Source of the DNA: Gambelia wislizenii
Taxonomy: Eukaryota; Chordata; Lepidosauria; Squamata; Crotaphytidae
Assembly (NCBI GenBank): GCA_030847615.1
Contig: JAUMIR010000001.1
Span: 179,199,001-179,263,000 of the forward strand
Direction: 5' to 3'
DNA: 64,000 nt
The notes beneath the pieces are model-generated. The model was not told the origin of the DNA and did not search any database. It saw nothing but the letters and a program-made list of their open reading frames with translations. Positions 23,409 through 35,308 of this stretch are shown in pieces. The translations under genes and the position numbers were made by a program. How positions within the stretch are numbered: the first letter of the stretch is position 1; the number at the start of each line of letters is the position of its first letter.

Positions 23409-24635
23409 GGAAAAAGAAAACCATGCCTCATTGTGCACAGAGTCTCTGCTTGGGAACACTACGTCTCTCTGTGTTAGCCACTCCAGAATCATCCATCCAC
23501 ACTGCCAGTCTCCTCAGTGACTCCAAACTACAAGACAGATGTCGTATATCCCCAGAAATTTCCTTATCTATATCTCTGGCAACCTCTTTTCTTCCATTCC
23601 TAGTGGCCTTGTGTGAATGCTTTATCATATGAGTGTATACATGCTTGGTGTTATTATGTTTAATAATATCATTGTTAATAAATATCATTGTTAATTTTTC
23701 ATCTTTGCATTTGTGTGTGTCTATTCAGAGTTACTTGGGGTATACAAAGGTGCAAAGATCCCCTTCTCTGTTGCCCCCTTTTCCATTGCTAAGGTCAAAT
23801 TGCTACTAATTTCCCCAACATATCAGAAATTTGATATTTTCTTGGAATTTCCAAGCACTCTTAGGGTAATAGCAGTGAGCATGCACCATCCCATTCTCTT
23901 TTGTAGCTAGCTTTGCCAAGTCAGGATTTTGGCTGTACTCACAGCATAACTATGTTAGGTGGTATCAGCATTAAAAAACCTGAAGAAAGAAATCTTTAGC
24001 TTAGACTTCCATAGATTGCTGTCTTTGATTTTCTCATCCACTAGTCATCATCATAACCATCATCATCCAATGGCAGCATTGGTGGCAGTTTAGTGGGGTT
24101 TGTGCAGGTGTTTATGTGTGTGCATGTGTGCGTGCATGTAAATGTAGGTATGAAGATATATTTATATAGATAGAATACACAACAGTTTAGAACTTCCATT
24201 AAATTAAAATGGGGTCCACAAGAGGCGCCACAAAGGCGATCCAAAATGTGACAAAATTGCCCTCACATCTTCTGTGGTGTGTGTCTGTGTGTCTTTAAAT
24301 AAAAATATGGCTGAGGGGTGTAATGCCATTTTGAATTAAATATTTTGCATGTTTTTTGCTACATGTGTTTTTACTTGTGTTTTTTTTTTTATATTCTAAA
24401 CCTCCTTGAACCCCACATTTGGGGTAAATGTGGATATAGATAGAAAAATGCAGTCCAATACAACAGGAAACACTGTTCAGATGTGAGGGTATAAAAACAG
24501 TGTCACCACATATCCAAACCTCCTTTCCCCCCCCCCACTTCTCGTGAACCCAATCAAAAGTTTGTGTGATTCTCCATCTCCTTAAACACAATGTTCTTAG
24601 CAAGGCCTCCCCAAAATGCTGTGCAATGCAGTGAA
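23409..24635. other. Unassigned non-coding stretch
   Basis: There are GT-rich simple sequences near 24110-24140 and 24275-24292, a T run at 24381-24391, and a C run at 24528-24537. No gene was seen. Confidence 0.5.
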
Positions 24636-25005
24636 ATTATTTATTTATTGCTTTTTCAATGCAAATTCTCTAGATGGTGTACAGTCTGTTAAAACACAAA
24701 ACAGAACAATAAGAAAAGTGAACTGTGACTATAGACAGCACAATATAAGACCAAAATAAAATCAGCTGCAGAGAAAAAAAAACTATTAAAGTATACAGAG
24801 GCAAATTAAAATGAGCATCAGGATTAGATTAAACAGATGCAGGAATACTGAAAAGTGGTTCTTAAAATGCCTGGGAGAATAAAGTAAAACTATAATGTCA
24901 GCTCTAGGCGAGCCTCTCTGGGAAGGGCATTCCATTGATCGGGTGCCATTACTGAAAAAGCCCCCATTTTTGTATCTCACCATTCAGAGTAATTTTCAGA
25001 GGGGC
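24636..25005 (-). mobile_element. L2-like LINE 3' end
   Basis: The minus strand reads an L2/CR1-type C-terminal coding end: a SMECPSQRGSPRADIIVL-like version of the usual LWNALPxEIR block, then HFKNHFSVFLHLFN, the FKxxLKTFLF region. A 3' untranslated end follows with a TGTACACCATCTAGAGAATT motif and (AATA)n. The coding part is decayed. Confidence 0.6.
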
Positions 25006-25907
25006 AGCTGGATGATGGTATTAGGAGTCAAGTACTCAGTTATGGGAGGAGGTGCTCCTTCGGATAGCCTGGCTGCAAGCCATTCAGGTTTATTAACCTT
25101 TGAAAATAGCCCTTTGAAGTGGACTATGAAACAGATTTGTAATGCATGATTGGTGAAGATTTGCCCAGCTGATAATTCCTCTCACTTAATTTATTCTTGA
25201 AAAAATCTTTAGCCTGTTAGAGAATTAATGATATAATTAATTATATAAATGTTTCAAGGAGAATTCAGCAGAAATGTCTGTCATTCCCAAGCAAGGCTGT
25301 ATAGGAAAGCAATTTACTCAGGGAACTGCTTAAAGGTTATGGCCACATAGAATACAGACATTGCATAGACTAAAGTAGTGAGAGCTCAAAGGCCAGTATC
25401 CTCTGAACTGCATATTTGCCAATAATTTTTGAAAGCCAGACCTTTTATTTCCCAGTAACACACTTTAGTCAAAACAAAAGCACATGTGGCTTTTAAATTG
25501 TTCTGTTCCTGTAAGCAATCTCAAATCCACACACTAAATCTATATACCCATCAATATTTCACAGTGCTATCAGATGCACTTAAGAGATTACAATGATAAT
25601 ACTTATATAATTTGCTATGCCTTCTTTAATGAAAGTCTTTCTCTGAATCTATGCATTTCTTTTCTATAATTATGAATGATTGATTAATTATCTCAGTAGA
25701 TAGTGTCTCTAAAGCAACATCTCATTGCCTGGAGTATGGAACTACTAAAATGTAAAAGATTCTCAACATTGAAAAAGAACAGAACTGGTTTTCTTTAAAA
25801 GTGTACAGTAAAGTACATGTAAAACAAATGTGAACAAAACTAAATTACTGTTAAGGAAATGCATGAGTAAGATTTCAGGAAGGTTATCTCAGGCTGTGCA
25901 GATAGAC
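25006..25907. other. Unassigned non-coding stretch
   Basis: Nothing recognisable was seen. Confidence 0.5.
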
Positions 25908-25910
25908 AAA

Positions 25911-26550
25911 GGGCAAGTCCAGAGGGTGAAATAAATCCTTTCAGAATTTGGGAAGAATCCCATGTGTCCAAATGGGATCCCACAATGTTCTATCATTTTT
26001 TTGAGGGAAGGGGACCAAAATTCAGAAAAAAATTATGCAGGACAAGCTTTCACTGCTTTTCCCAAATGTTTAAAAAAACTGTGGCGGAAATGCACACTCC
26101 GGCTTGTTAGGACAACCAAATCACAACGCAGTTCATTCCTGAAGTAAATAGCTGATTGCTCAGACATGTGTGGGGAAAGAGCTTGCTAACAAGGCAGTGC
26201 CCAGAACTGCCATGTTGGACTTTCACAGCAGTGATCATGCACTGAGATAATGAAACAGCCTTTCTTTTTTCTTTATTTAAGCAGAAGATCGCTCTTCTGC
26301 ACCTTGGATTTAGTTTTTCTTAAAAAAAAAATACTGTTTGGAAGGGGGCTAGTTGGTGAGAATAAAACTGTGAGTAATTCACATGCACCTGCCATCTTGA
26401 TTTACTGGCATGCCTCTGTGTGAACAGCAAACATGGATAGATTGGCACACCAGCAATCTTGCCTAAAAACTGTGGAGACAAATGAAAACTGCTGTGAATT
26501 GGCATTACTGTTCACTGATCCACATTTTATTTCCTTGTGTAGACTGGCCC
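25911..26550 (-). mobile_element. GGGC-ended MITE, copy 1 (640 bp)
   Basis: The ends are GGGCAAGTCCAGAGGGTGAA and, inverted, GGGCCAGTCTACACAAGG. The flanking 3-mers are AAA on both sides (25908-25910 and 26551-26553). Interior blocks are shared with 30406-31020 (TTAGGACAACCAAATCACA; CAGCAATCTTGCC). The inverted sequence near the right end (AATAAAATGTGGAT) matches the start of 56183-57128. No transposase is encoded. Confidence 0.7.
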
Positions 26551-27019
26551 AAATGTTTTAAGAGACTTTCCACTAAGCTTCCTGAATGTCTTATGCATTT
26601 CTTTATTTAACAAGAATTTCACATTGTTTTCCTTAGCATACACAATCTATTTTTTAGGGTGGGGGGGAGTCTCACTGTTGTTAAACTTGGTAAGATTTTG
26701 ACAGTTTTTTCAAATACCACAAAAACTTGAAAAATAAGAGGACAGAAAAAGGTAACAGAAAAAGTGTGCATGCAGCAAGTAACAATGCTTCTATTGTGCA
26801 TGATTGTATTGCCCATCCAGCGGGACTTCCATTTCCTATGCACCCCCATGCCACACCAAATCTTCCAGAGGATAGATTTGAATCAGTAGCTGATTCAAAG
26901 TATATTTGTGAGGGAGACTGCAGGTGTGGAAGAGGAAAATATATGACCAAGGTGTCCATTTTTCTGGCAGGTGAGCACAGCTGGACACAATGCTATCTGT
27001 GAAGATGGAGGATATTACC
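26551..27019. other. Unassigned non-coding stretch
   Basis: A G run lies at 26659-26668. Nothing else was recognised. Confidence 0.4.
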
Positions 27020-27120
27020 TGCTTTCTTTTTATTTCTTAATTGTACTAATCTGTTGTACATCAGCTGGAGGCCCTGGTAGGCTGAGAGGCAATGCATAAA
27101 TGCTGTAAACAAACAAACAA
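27020..27120 (+). mobile_element. Degraded LINE/SINE 3' tail
   Basis: TTGTACATCAGCTGGAGGCC, then GGCAATGCATAAATGCTGTA, then (AAAC)n resembles the 3' end of an L2-like LINE in sauropsids. The copy is short and decayed. Confidence 0.35.
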
Positions 27121-30100
27121 GGATTTTTTTTTAATTTTATGGAATTCCATTTTAGTTTACTTTACTTGTGTTACTATTAGCTTTCTTATCATTTGGTGGA
27201 GCAGTGGTGTACAAATGTAACAATAAAATAAATATAAAATATGGCTGTATTTGATTTACAGTATTTCAATTTTGTAGCTGAAGATTCCTGAACTGTCTCA
27301 CAATTAAAGGAAGGAATGAAGGAGAGAAAGAGAATCAGCATTCTACCTTTAGCTCACTGAGAAATCTATCATGCATCTCTAGCCTTATTTCACTTCAGCT
27401 GTCTGCAACAACCCTCCATGTTATTGGTGCAGATGGAACCACGGAAAGTATGTTTTATTTATAAAAAGTGCTCCTTCCTTGTGCAAACAGCAATTATCAT
27501 AAAAAGATGCAGATTGCCACTTTGTACAAGAGGCAACTTGCCAAAAGCATGGTAGTCTAGCAAAATACTAGTAATAATATGAAGGTTGCAATGGCTACGC
27601 TATGACAAAAGTGAAATATGGACTCCTTTAGATAAATAAGACAGAATCTTTGCTACAAGCAGACCAAGCACAAAAGCACACCCTCTCAATACTATCAGCC
27701 AGGTGCAATTATGTAGCATAATTAATATACACAATGGTTGAATCGCCATGGGCAAACCGAATGTCCATGATGCCCATGCCATTGGACTTGGCTCACTCAA
27801 GACATTTGAAATATCCTAGCCAGAAGTTGCTGAAATGCTGTTGATTAAAGAAAGGACATACAATGAAGCTGACTATAAAACCAGTGGAGAGGGGGGTGAT
27901 AAAGGAAGTTGAATACACCTGCAACAAACATTACAGAAGCTTTAAATGTCTTCAGTAATACAGGGTTCACTGTCTGGCATGTTTTCAAATGACATGAAAT
28001 CTTCATGAAGCCAAACTAATCCTATGGTTACTTTGCATAACTCAAATAAGTGAAGGTGACATTTGAAGACTTCAGCAACATGCAGTGAATTAAAAATATG
28101 AGGATCTGTGAAAAGTCTTTGTATTCTACTCATTATAAAATATCTAGACACTTCTGAATTTTTGCAGAGTTGCAGGTTTGGGAAGGAAAATAATGATTAA
28201 AAAGGGGAATCAGCAGGACAAGAAAAGAAACCTCTTTATGTTTCAATAACCTTAGCCTTTACAACATCAGTAATACTATTTGTTCTTTGGCTTTTACAAA
28301 GGAGAATGTCTCTCTTTTCCATGCAAATCTCACCAGTCTCTTATGAGCTATGGAGGGATAAAAATTGGAGTAAATAATGGGGAGGAGGATGAAGAGAGGG
28401 CAAAGTCCTTCCTAGTGTATATTATGAAATTTCATTATGTTGAAAATCCAATGATGACCCAACATCCATTCTTTACACAGCTGAAGTTAAGTAGAATTGT
28501 CTACTACATGCAAAATCCACCCATTTTGAGACATGGAGCAATTTAGCACACTGTCACTTTTTTCTTTAGTAGTGAACAATGTTTCAGCCCATTTCAAAGG
28601 AGAGCAAGGACTGCAGCATGAATCTGGATGTAGTAAATTATGGACGCTTTTTTCATGGATCCCTTCCCCCCAGTTGCATTAAGTAATGAAGGCCTGGAAG
28701 ATGATATTCAAGCCACCAGTATCTTGAGAAATAGCATTGAAAATATTCAAAGGTTGCTTTCTAATGTGCCTTGGGGTCTTCAATAACCAAAGATAAAATA
28801 TTAATTGTTTTCATGCTTTATAGTTATTAAATAATTACTTCTTGAAACTTAATATAAAACTGTGTGTGTCTATTGAGGTGCCACAAGAGAAGAAACAGCC
28901 CTGTATCTTTACTGTATGAGAGATGTCTGATCAGCTAAATAAAAGTGAAGGAAGGAAGGGAAAACAGATCTACTCAGGGCACACCTTGTCAATAATAATT
29001 AAAATCTTGGTTCCTCTGACATAAACTTATCTGCACTCCAGCACCCATGAAAATAGTCTGAATAGGTTGGCTTTATTGCCTACTTGCCAATTTTTAGTAA
29101 CAGCATTATCGCTATTATTTTGCCTGCATTTTTCATTATTTTTATCCACATTGTTCTTTCTTATTTGCTATGAAGTTCTGTGGCCTTCCTTCCATTACTG
29201 AATGGGACACAGCCCAGCAAAATTAAACACTTTTATAACTCAGTCAATAGGAAAGTTAAATCAGAGAGAGATCTCCAAAGCATATTCCTGCCTCTGTGTT
29301 CCTGCAGAAAAATGTGAAGCTGTTAGCAATCTGACTCTTTGATGCTAGAGAGGGAAGAAAAGAGCAAGGTGGCATGGTAGAATTCAGTAGGCTTTAGAGG
29401 CAAGGTTGCAAAGGCACCCAACCAAGCTCAATATGGTGAAAACATTATGCCTACCCTGGAGGTGGCCTTATGTATTACCAGAAATATTTTTTTTTAAAAA
29501 AAAGGGGGGGGGGAGAAAAGAAAAGTCCTCCATCTTTTCTAAATTCCTAGCACAGTTCCTAGCACTTCTACCCTCAACCCCACAGGTTATTGGATAAATG
29601 AGGAATTCACACCTTGTAGTGTTCCAACTTCAATTAAAGGATCGCCCTGTTGGCCTGCAATCCTATAATACTGACCTGGGAGTAAGTCCCATTGAACCTC
29701 TGCACAGGACTGTACTCTACAGCTCTATTTATTTCAAGTGTTTTCAAACATATGCTTAAAAATCAGAGCTCAGGATGGGACATTTCAGTCGCTAGAGTCA
29801 TGTTTGTTGTGGAATCCATACAGATGAATTCAACATCTATTTCTACAATATTCCTTCTGCTTCCCTCTCCTGCCAGCAGACAGCTTTCAAGCATGGCTCA
29901 CACCGCCACAGCCATTTAAGCCAAGAGATGCCCAGGTAGCATCTAGCTGCTGGTTAGCAGCTGGGGGGAGAGAGGTGATATTGCTCCCTTTGAACGCCTG
30001 TGACTTGCAGATGAGCATACACAAACGTATTGTACGGTATTTGTTGAATAACAAAAAACAAACTTTTATCAGTTATCAGCCAGTTTACCAATCAACATTT

Positions 30101-30402
30101 TTTTGTATTTCCACCTGACCTTTTGTTCCAGAATGATCACCACAGTGGCTAACATAAAATATAAGATTATGGCTGCAATGCATGGCACTTCCTGTGCTGC
30201 TATCGCATTTTGGCTTCCTCTTAGAGCTGTAGGTCTTAGAACTGTAGGCATAGAGAAAGGACCTTTGTTCACTAGCTGTGCACTAGGTGTGGCTCAGATT
30301 ATATTACTGGCTTGGATCACGAGTATCAAGTGATTTCAGTTCATAGGATGCTCCCAATGACTCCCAGTGGAAAGGCAATTTTCATCAATTCTCCTTACTC
30401 CC
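27121..30402. other. Mostly unassigned non-coding stretch
   Basis: A short block at about 29657-29720 (GACCTGGGAGTAAGTCCCAT) matches half of an inverted-repeat element common in lizard and turtle genomes, from memory. An A/G homopolymer run lies at 29490-29514. No coding sequence was recognised. Confidence 0.4.
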
Positions 30403-30405
30403 CCA

Positions 30406-31020
30406 GGGGTTGTCTAGATCATGAAAAAATACCTCAGAATTCAAGTAGAATACCTTTTGTTCCAATGACATCCCATGGCAATTTGCTGTACAGTATTTGG
30501 AAGTGGAGGCAAAAACTCCAAAAACAACACGGGAAAGGCCTTCGTGGCTTTTCCCAACTTTTTTTGTTGTTAGGACAACTGAATCACATCACTGCACATT
30601 TCAGATAAGAGCAGGAGTGGAAACCGATTGGTTGGACATGTGTGTGTGTGGGGGGGGAGGCTTTCTGGAAATGAAGTGGCCAGAAGCACCATTTTGAAGT
30701 TTCGTGGTAGCGACTGTATGCTTTTTTGCTGTGCTAAGTGATCAAGGAGCATTTTAAATGGAAGGTTGCATTTGTGCACCCTAGATTTACAGTTAAAAAA
30801 AATACTATGCAGCAGCAGCAACTTGTTGAGAATACTAACACAAGCAATTCAATCCCAAACACAATGTTTATTTTCAGACATGGCTCGGTGTGAACATCAA
30901 ACACAGATAGCTTTGCATACCAGCAATTTTGCCAAAAAGCCATGGAGGCAAATAAATGCTGCTGCAAATTTGCATTAATGCACAACAAATAGCAATATAT
31001 CTTTTCATCTAGACAAGCCC
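30406..31020 (-). mobile_element. GGGC-ended MITE, copy 2 (615 bp)
   Basis: The ends are GGGGTTGTCTAGATCATGAA and, inverted, GGGCTTGTCTAGATGAAAA. The 3-bp duplication is CCA (30403-30405 and 31021-31023). The interior matches copy 1 (TTAGGACAACTGAATCACAT) and the copies at 56183 and 57849. A G run lies at 30651-30658. It is non-autonomous. Confidence 0.8.
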
Positions 31021-31543
31021 CCAGTTTCCAAAAAGTAGTTCCTGTGCACAGGGGGACCCACCAGGAAAGCTGCAGAGGGAAGCAGAAATGGCAAAAATTA
31101 CCTCCCTCACATAAATTAGCTGCCTCAGTTGTGTGAAGTTGAAGGCTTTCACGGCCAGCATCCATAGATTTTCCTTGGATTTTTTTCCCCGGGCTGTGAG
31201 GCCGTGTTCTTGAATAGTTTCTTTCTGACGTTTCGCCTGCATCTGTGGCTAGCATTTTCAGAGGATGATTGGGTAGGAGTGTGTGTGGAGTTTATATACT
31301 GTGAACCCCTGTTGGGGAATATATGTAAATCTGTGTACTTGAATAATGAGTTTCTGGGTATAGAAATGCAAGGTTGATTAGTGTCTATTTGGCTAATGGT
31401 TGGTTGATGGGCATTATCTGCTGGGAATCCCCCTGTCCCTGGGTGGAATTCCTTTGTAAGTGTTGAGTTTTGATTCTATTGTATTTCAAAACCCAAGCGT
31501 AGCATTTCTTGGATTTTCTTGGTTGGTCTGTCTATGCTCAGCG

Positions 31544-32379
31544 AAGGATAAAAGAGACCCTCTCATAGCTGCAGGAGTTTGCCGCATACCATGCAGCTGT
31601 GGACAAGTTTACATAGGGACCATTAAATGAAGTGTGCAAACACAAATCAAGGAACCTGAGAGACACTGCAGACTGGGCCAGCCAAAAAAATCATTAGTAG
31701 CAGAACATGTTATAAACCAACCTGGACACAAAATGTTATTTGAAAACACCGAAATTCTGGACCAGGCCAACAACTATCATGTCAGAATGCACAGAAAAGC
31801 TATTGAAATCCACAAACACCTGGACAACTTCAACAAGAAAGAAGAAACCCTATAGAATAATAGAATCATAGAATTGCAGAGTTGGAAGAGACCACAAGGG
31901 CCATCCAGTCCAACCCCCTGCTACGCAGGAAATCACGTTCAAAGCATCCCTGACAGATGGCCATCCAGCTTCTGTTTAAAGACCTCCAAGGAAGGAGACC
32001 CCACCACGCTCCGAGGGAGTGTGTTCCACTGCCAAACAGCTCTTACTGTCAAAAAGTTCCTCCTAATGTTGACGTGGAATCTCTGTTTCTGGAGCTTGCA
32101 TCCATTGCTCCATGTTCCAGTCTCTGGAGCAGCAGAAAACAAGCCTGCTCCATCCTCAACGTGACACCCCTTCAAATACTTAAACAGGGCTATCATATCA
32201 CCTCTTAACCATCTTTTTTCCAGGCTAAACATACCCAGCTCCTTAAGTCTCTCCTCATAAGGCATCATTTCCAGACCTTTCACCATTTTAGACACCCTTA
32301 TTTGGACACGCTCCAATTTGTCCACAAATTGTTTACCCTAAAGGTAAACAAAATCTGGCTCCCAGTTTTGAAAAACAAT
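31544..32379 (+). pseudogene. Penelope GIY-YIG endonuclease fragment, split by CR1
   Basis: The frame reads KDKRDPLIAAGVCRIPCSCG, then QVYIGTIK. This holds the GIY-YIG core in the form GVC...YIG plus the Cys-x-Cys typical of Penelope. It continues with an in-frame TGA where a Lys-Arg-Ser is usual (near 31628), HCRLGQPKKSLVAEHVINQ, and NYHVRMHRKAIEIHKHLDNF, which carries the conserved Arg/Glu region of the nuclease. It then ends at ETL. After the CR1, the frame resumes at 32335 as LKVNKIWLPVLKNN, the normal end of the domain. In active elements the nuclease cuts the target for priming. Confidence 0.75.
31852..32334 (-). mobile_element. CR1 LINE 3' fragment inserted in Penelope-like element
   Basis: The 3' tail (GATTCTATTATTCTAT type) begins at 31852 and the copy is 5'-truncated near 32325. 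The coding end is open for 128 codons: KMVKGLEMMPYEERLKELGM through [20 protein letters not shown] to the final HLSGML. It is flanked by ACCCT on both sides, and removing it restores the Penelope frame. Confidence 0.85.
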
Positions 32380-32690
32380 AGAATCAAAACTCAACACTTA
32401 CAAAGTAATTCCATCCAGGGACAGGGGGATTCCCAGCAGATAATGGCCCATCAACCAACCATTAGCCAAAAAGGCACTAATCAACCTTGCATTTCTATAC
32501 CCAGAAACTAACCATTTATTAACACAAATTTACATATACTCCCCAACAGGGGTTCACACATATAAACTCCACAAATACTCCTACCCAACCATTCTCTGAA
32601 GATGCCAGCCACAGATGTAGGCAAAACATCTGAAAGAAACTATTCCAGAACACAGCCTCACAGCCCAGAAAAAAACTCAAGGAAAATCTA

Positions 32691-33721
32691 TGGCTCACTT
32701 GTGTTTCTATGTGTTGTAAAGAGGGGAAAACTCCTTTAGAAGATCATAAATAAGAACGTTGCTGTACTGATTAAAAAAATTAGAAAGCAATTTTTTTTTA
32801 AATAACATAATAGCATATAAATAGCTTTTTCATGCATGACTCACAGTTTATTGTTTGGCTACAGTTAATTGTGACTAGGATCAATTTGAAGGAATGGATA
32901 TTTATGTGACATGGGCTTATACCCAAATAAACAAAAAGGTTAATTTGTCCTTGGAGTTTTATGTGGCTTGTGTATACAATTGCAAAAGCCACTAAGGGCA
33001 CAGAAATCATTAGCTGACCTAGGTCCATCCAGAGATCTTTGAGTGCAAACAGGAATCACAAGGGTTGAGACTTATCACAGTCATAAGAGTAGAAACGATT
33101 GCCTAGAAGCCAGTGAAGTTAAAGTAGATTCCCTTCAAATAGATCTTATTGATGAAAAGGTCTGTGCTGTTCAGAATTGGTCTGGTTGTCCATGACAGTT
33201 TACGTCAAGTAAAACATATTGCTCATTAAGATACCACAAAACCATTTGTTGTTTTTGTTTCAACCGCCCTCCCCTCTCCAAAATTCCCATACCCAAATAA
33301 AATGTGCTTTGCCAAGATTTCATTTTGTGGGGTGAGTTATTCAGTCACTGTTGCTAACACTGTAGTTATTTGCAATAACATATTTCATTGGCTTCAATAG
33401 GGCACTGCACAACGAATGTCTTCTCAGAACATCTCACGGGATTTAATCTCTGGCAACTATTGGTAAGAATAATTTACTTGAAAGACCTTGCATAGGATTA
33501 CACTGTTAGCCATACATGTATGTATACCTAGCTTTAATTGGATTGGAGACACAATGCATTAGTACTGAGTAAACTACGGATGGATTTACAATCCAAACAT
33601 TAGCAAGGAAAGTTTTTGAGGGAGTAATGCCTCATACATAAAGGTTACTGTAGTTCCATTTGCAGTTTCCCTATGGAGAATGGAATGTGTTACACTTTGG
33701 AAAGGGTTTTTAATGATTGAT
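32691..33721. other. Mostly unassigned non-coding stretch
   Basis: A block at about 33375-33512 ending CATAGGATTACACTGTTAG resembles the end of a decayed inverted-repeat element. The identification is from memory and is weak. Confidence 0.35.
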
Positions 33722-34762
33722 GCATGGAATAATGAGACAAGACACAGAAGACTGGGTTGAAATACGGGCCACTTTATTGTTATGTTATCTATTTATTTGT
33801 TTATTTCTTAGGGTATGCGAACCAATAGGGGGAGACCCAGTGTGGGGCCAGCTGGAGCAGACGGTCACATCTGACCTATCCCCTAGCTTCCCTGGGTGAC
33901 TCACCTGAGCCCCGAAGGGGATCCCAATACCTGGGGTGCCCCTCGGGTGCCATCTGCTGGAAGGCCCGGCATCAGGCCACAAATCCTCAAGCTGTATAGC
34001 TTTTGAGGAGGATCGCAACCTGATGCTGGCCCCAAGGATAGCCTACCTCACTGAACCCCATCCATTCAGATGCCAGCACAGTTCAGAAAGATCCATCCTT
34101 CTCCTCAAATTGAGAAGAACGCCAGATCATTGTCTCCCCACTCCCTGCCACATATAAGGGGCAAGTGTCTACTTAGCCCCTGTCCCCCACCAGGGAGGCC
34201 AAAACGGCCCTCACCCCTGTTTGCATACCCTCAAGAAATAACTGGATCCCCTTGTCGGATAAGTGGACCCCATCAACCCTATAAAATTCCGGGCATTTGT
34301 ATGAAATTCCTGGGTACTGAATGAAATGGCCAAGGCCTTCATCCATTGCCCGGTGAACAGCCTTGTTCACCTTTTTTCAGGCTATGTCCAACTGCTTGGT
34401 ATCCCCCTCACCGGGGTAAGTCTGTCGTGGAATGATGTCGGACCAAATCAGGAAAATGTGCAGTCATGCCTCCTTGATATGCTGCATATCTGCCAGAGCC
34501 TGGAGGCTCAAGGCTCTGCCTTTCAGCAGGCCCAGGTCATTCCCTCCCACATGTATCACCAGAACATGCAAAGGAGGTCCACGATGCTCCTGAAACAGCA
34601 AATTGATTAGACCAGGAAGCCAGGGGTGGCAAAGGGTAAAATAGGCCCTGCCTGAACCTGCCCCTGCCTCCTCCTAGCCAGGGTGTGACTACGCCCTGTC
34701 CAACCCCTGTGCTTGTCTTCCTGCCCATCATTAAAACACCTCCCCCGGATCTACCATTCTTA
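33722..34762 (-). mobile_element. DIRS/Ngaro-like retroelement fragment
   Basis: The minus strand carries an SGNH-hydrolase remnant (34173-34600) and then a GC-rich untranslated region with an AATAAA signal near 33774. It ends with GTGGCCCGTATTTCAACCCA and CTTCTGTGTCTTGTC. SGNH-type hydrolase frames occur in vertebrate Ngaro/DIRS elements, and no RT or tyrosine recombinase is visible here. A second copy of the 3' part lies at 10560-11480. The ends are approximate. Confidence 0.5.
34173..34600 (-). pseudogene. SGNH/GDSL-type hydrolase remnant
   Basis: The reading shows VLVIHVGGNDLGLLKG, which is SGNH block III with Gly-x-Asn-Asp. It then gives IFLIWSDIIPRQTY, KKVNKAVHRAMDEGLGHFI, and FYRVDGVHLSDKGIQLFLEG, which is block V with the catalytic Asp-x-x-His. 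The block I Gly-Asp-Ser is missing. There are two in-frame stops: one in the block before LHIF and one where an Arg codon (CGA to TGA, typical CpG decay) is expected before KKVNKA. Such esterase-like proteins in retroelements have no proven role; membrane or lipid action has been proposed. Confidence 0.6.
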
Positions 34763-35305
34763 AAAATCCGTGTGTGTGTGTGTGTGATCTAAACATAACT
34801 AGGGTTTACCCAAATATTTACCAAAACGTTGCTTGTTTGCTTCAACTTCTCACTAGCCCTGTGCCAATAAAAGCCATGAGGAAGTGTAGGCACAAGCATC
34901 ATGCATATTCCCTTGCAGAATATGAACTTCTCTTATTTTTGTTGTTGCTGAGTGTAAATGACAACTTTCCTACTTGTGGGGAAAAAAATAACCTTAGTTT
35001 AAGCAATTGATACATTTGTGTCAATACATGCCATGTTTCTATAAATTACAGGTAATTCAGATTTGGTCATGTAAAATGATAGATTCATTGATTGAAATCA
35101 GAACTGTGTGGAAAAAATAAACTTGAAAAATGTTAGAATAGTTTATTAATATTTTCAGAAGTAGACATCCAATCTCCATTTGAGAAAATGATGTCTTATT
35201 GAAAATCATTTTTCCATGTCTTAACAAAATTCAAATTGTTAGGTATTTTAGTATTATCCCTGCAGGGCAGTGTTTGAAAATGCTTCAAACAAGTTGTCAG
35301 AAGAC
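34763..35305. other. Unassigned stretch beginning with (TG)n
   Basis: A (TG)n run lies at about 34769-34785. No gene was seen. Confidence 0.5.
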
Positions 35306-35308
35306 TTG

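Larger units (their letters stand above)
31128..32690 (+). mobile_element. Penelope-like element with inverted terminal arms
   Basis: The left arm (31139-31482) and right arm (32380-32690) are inverted copies of each other, roughly 310-340 bp long. Penelope elements are known for such pLTRs, which can be inverted. Between them lies the end of the single Penelope ORF with a GIY-YIG endonuclease. A CR1 copy interrupts the body at 31852-32334, flanked by ACCCT (31847-31851 and 32335-32339). No RT sequence remains, so the element is 5'-truncated or internally deleted. Confidence 0.75.
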
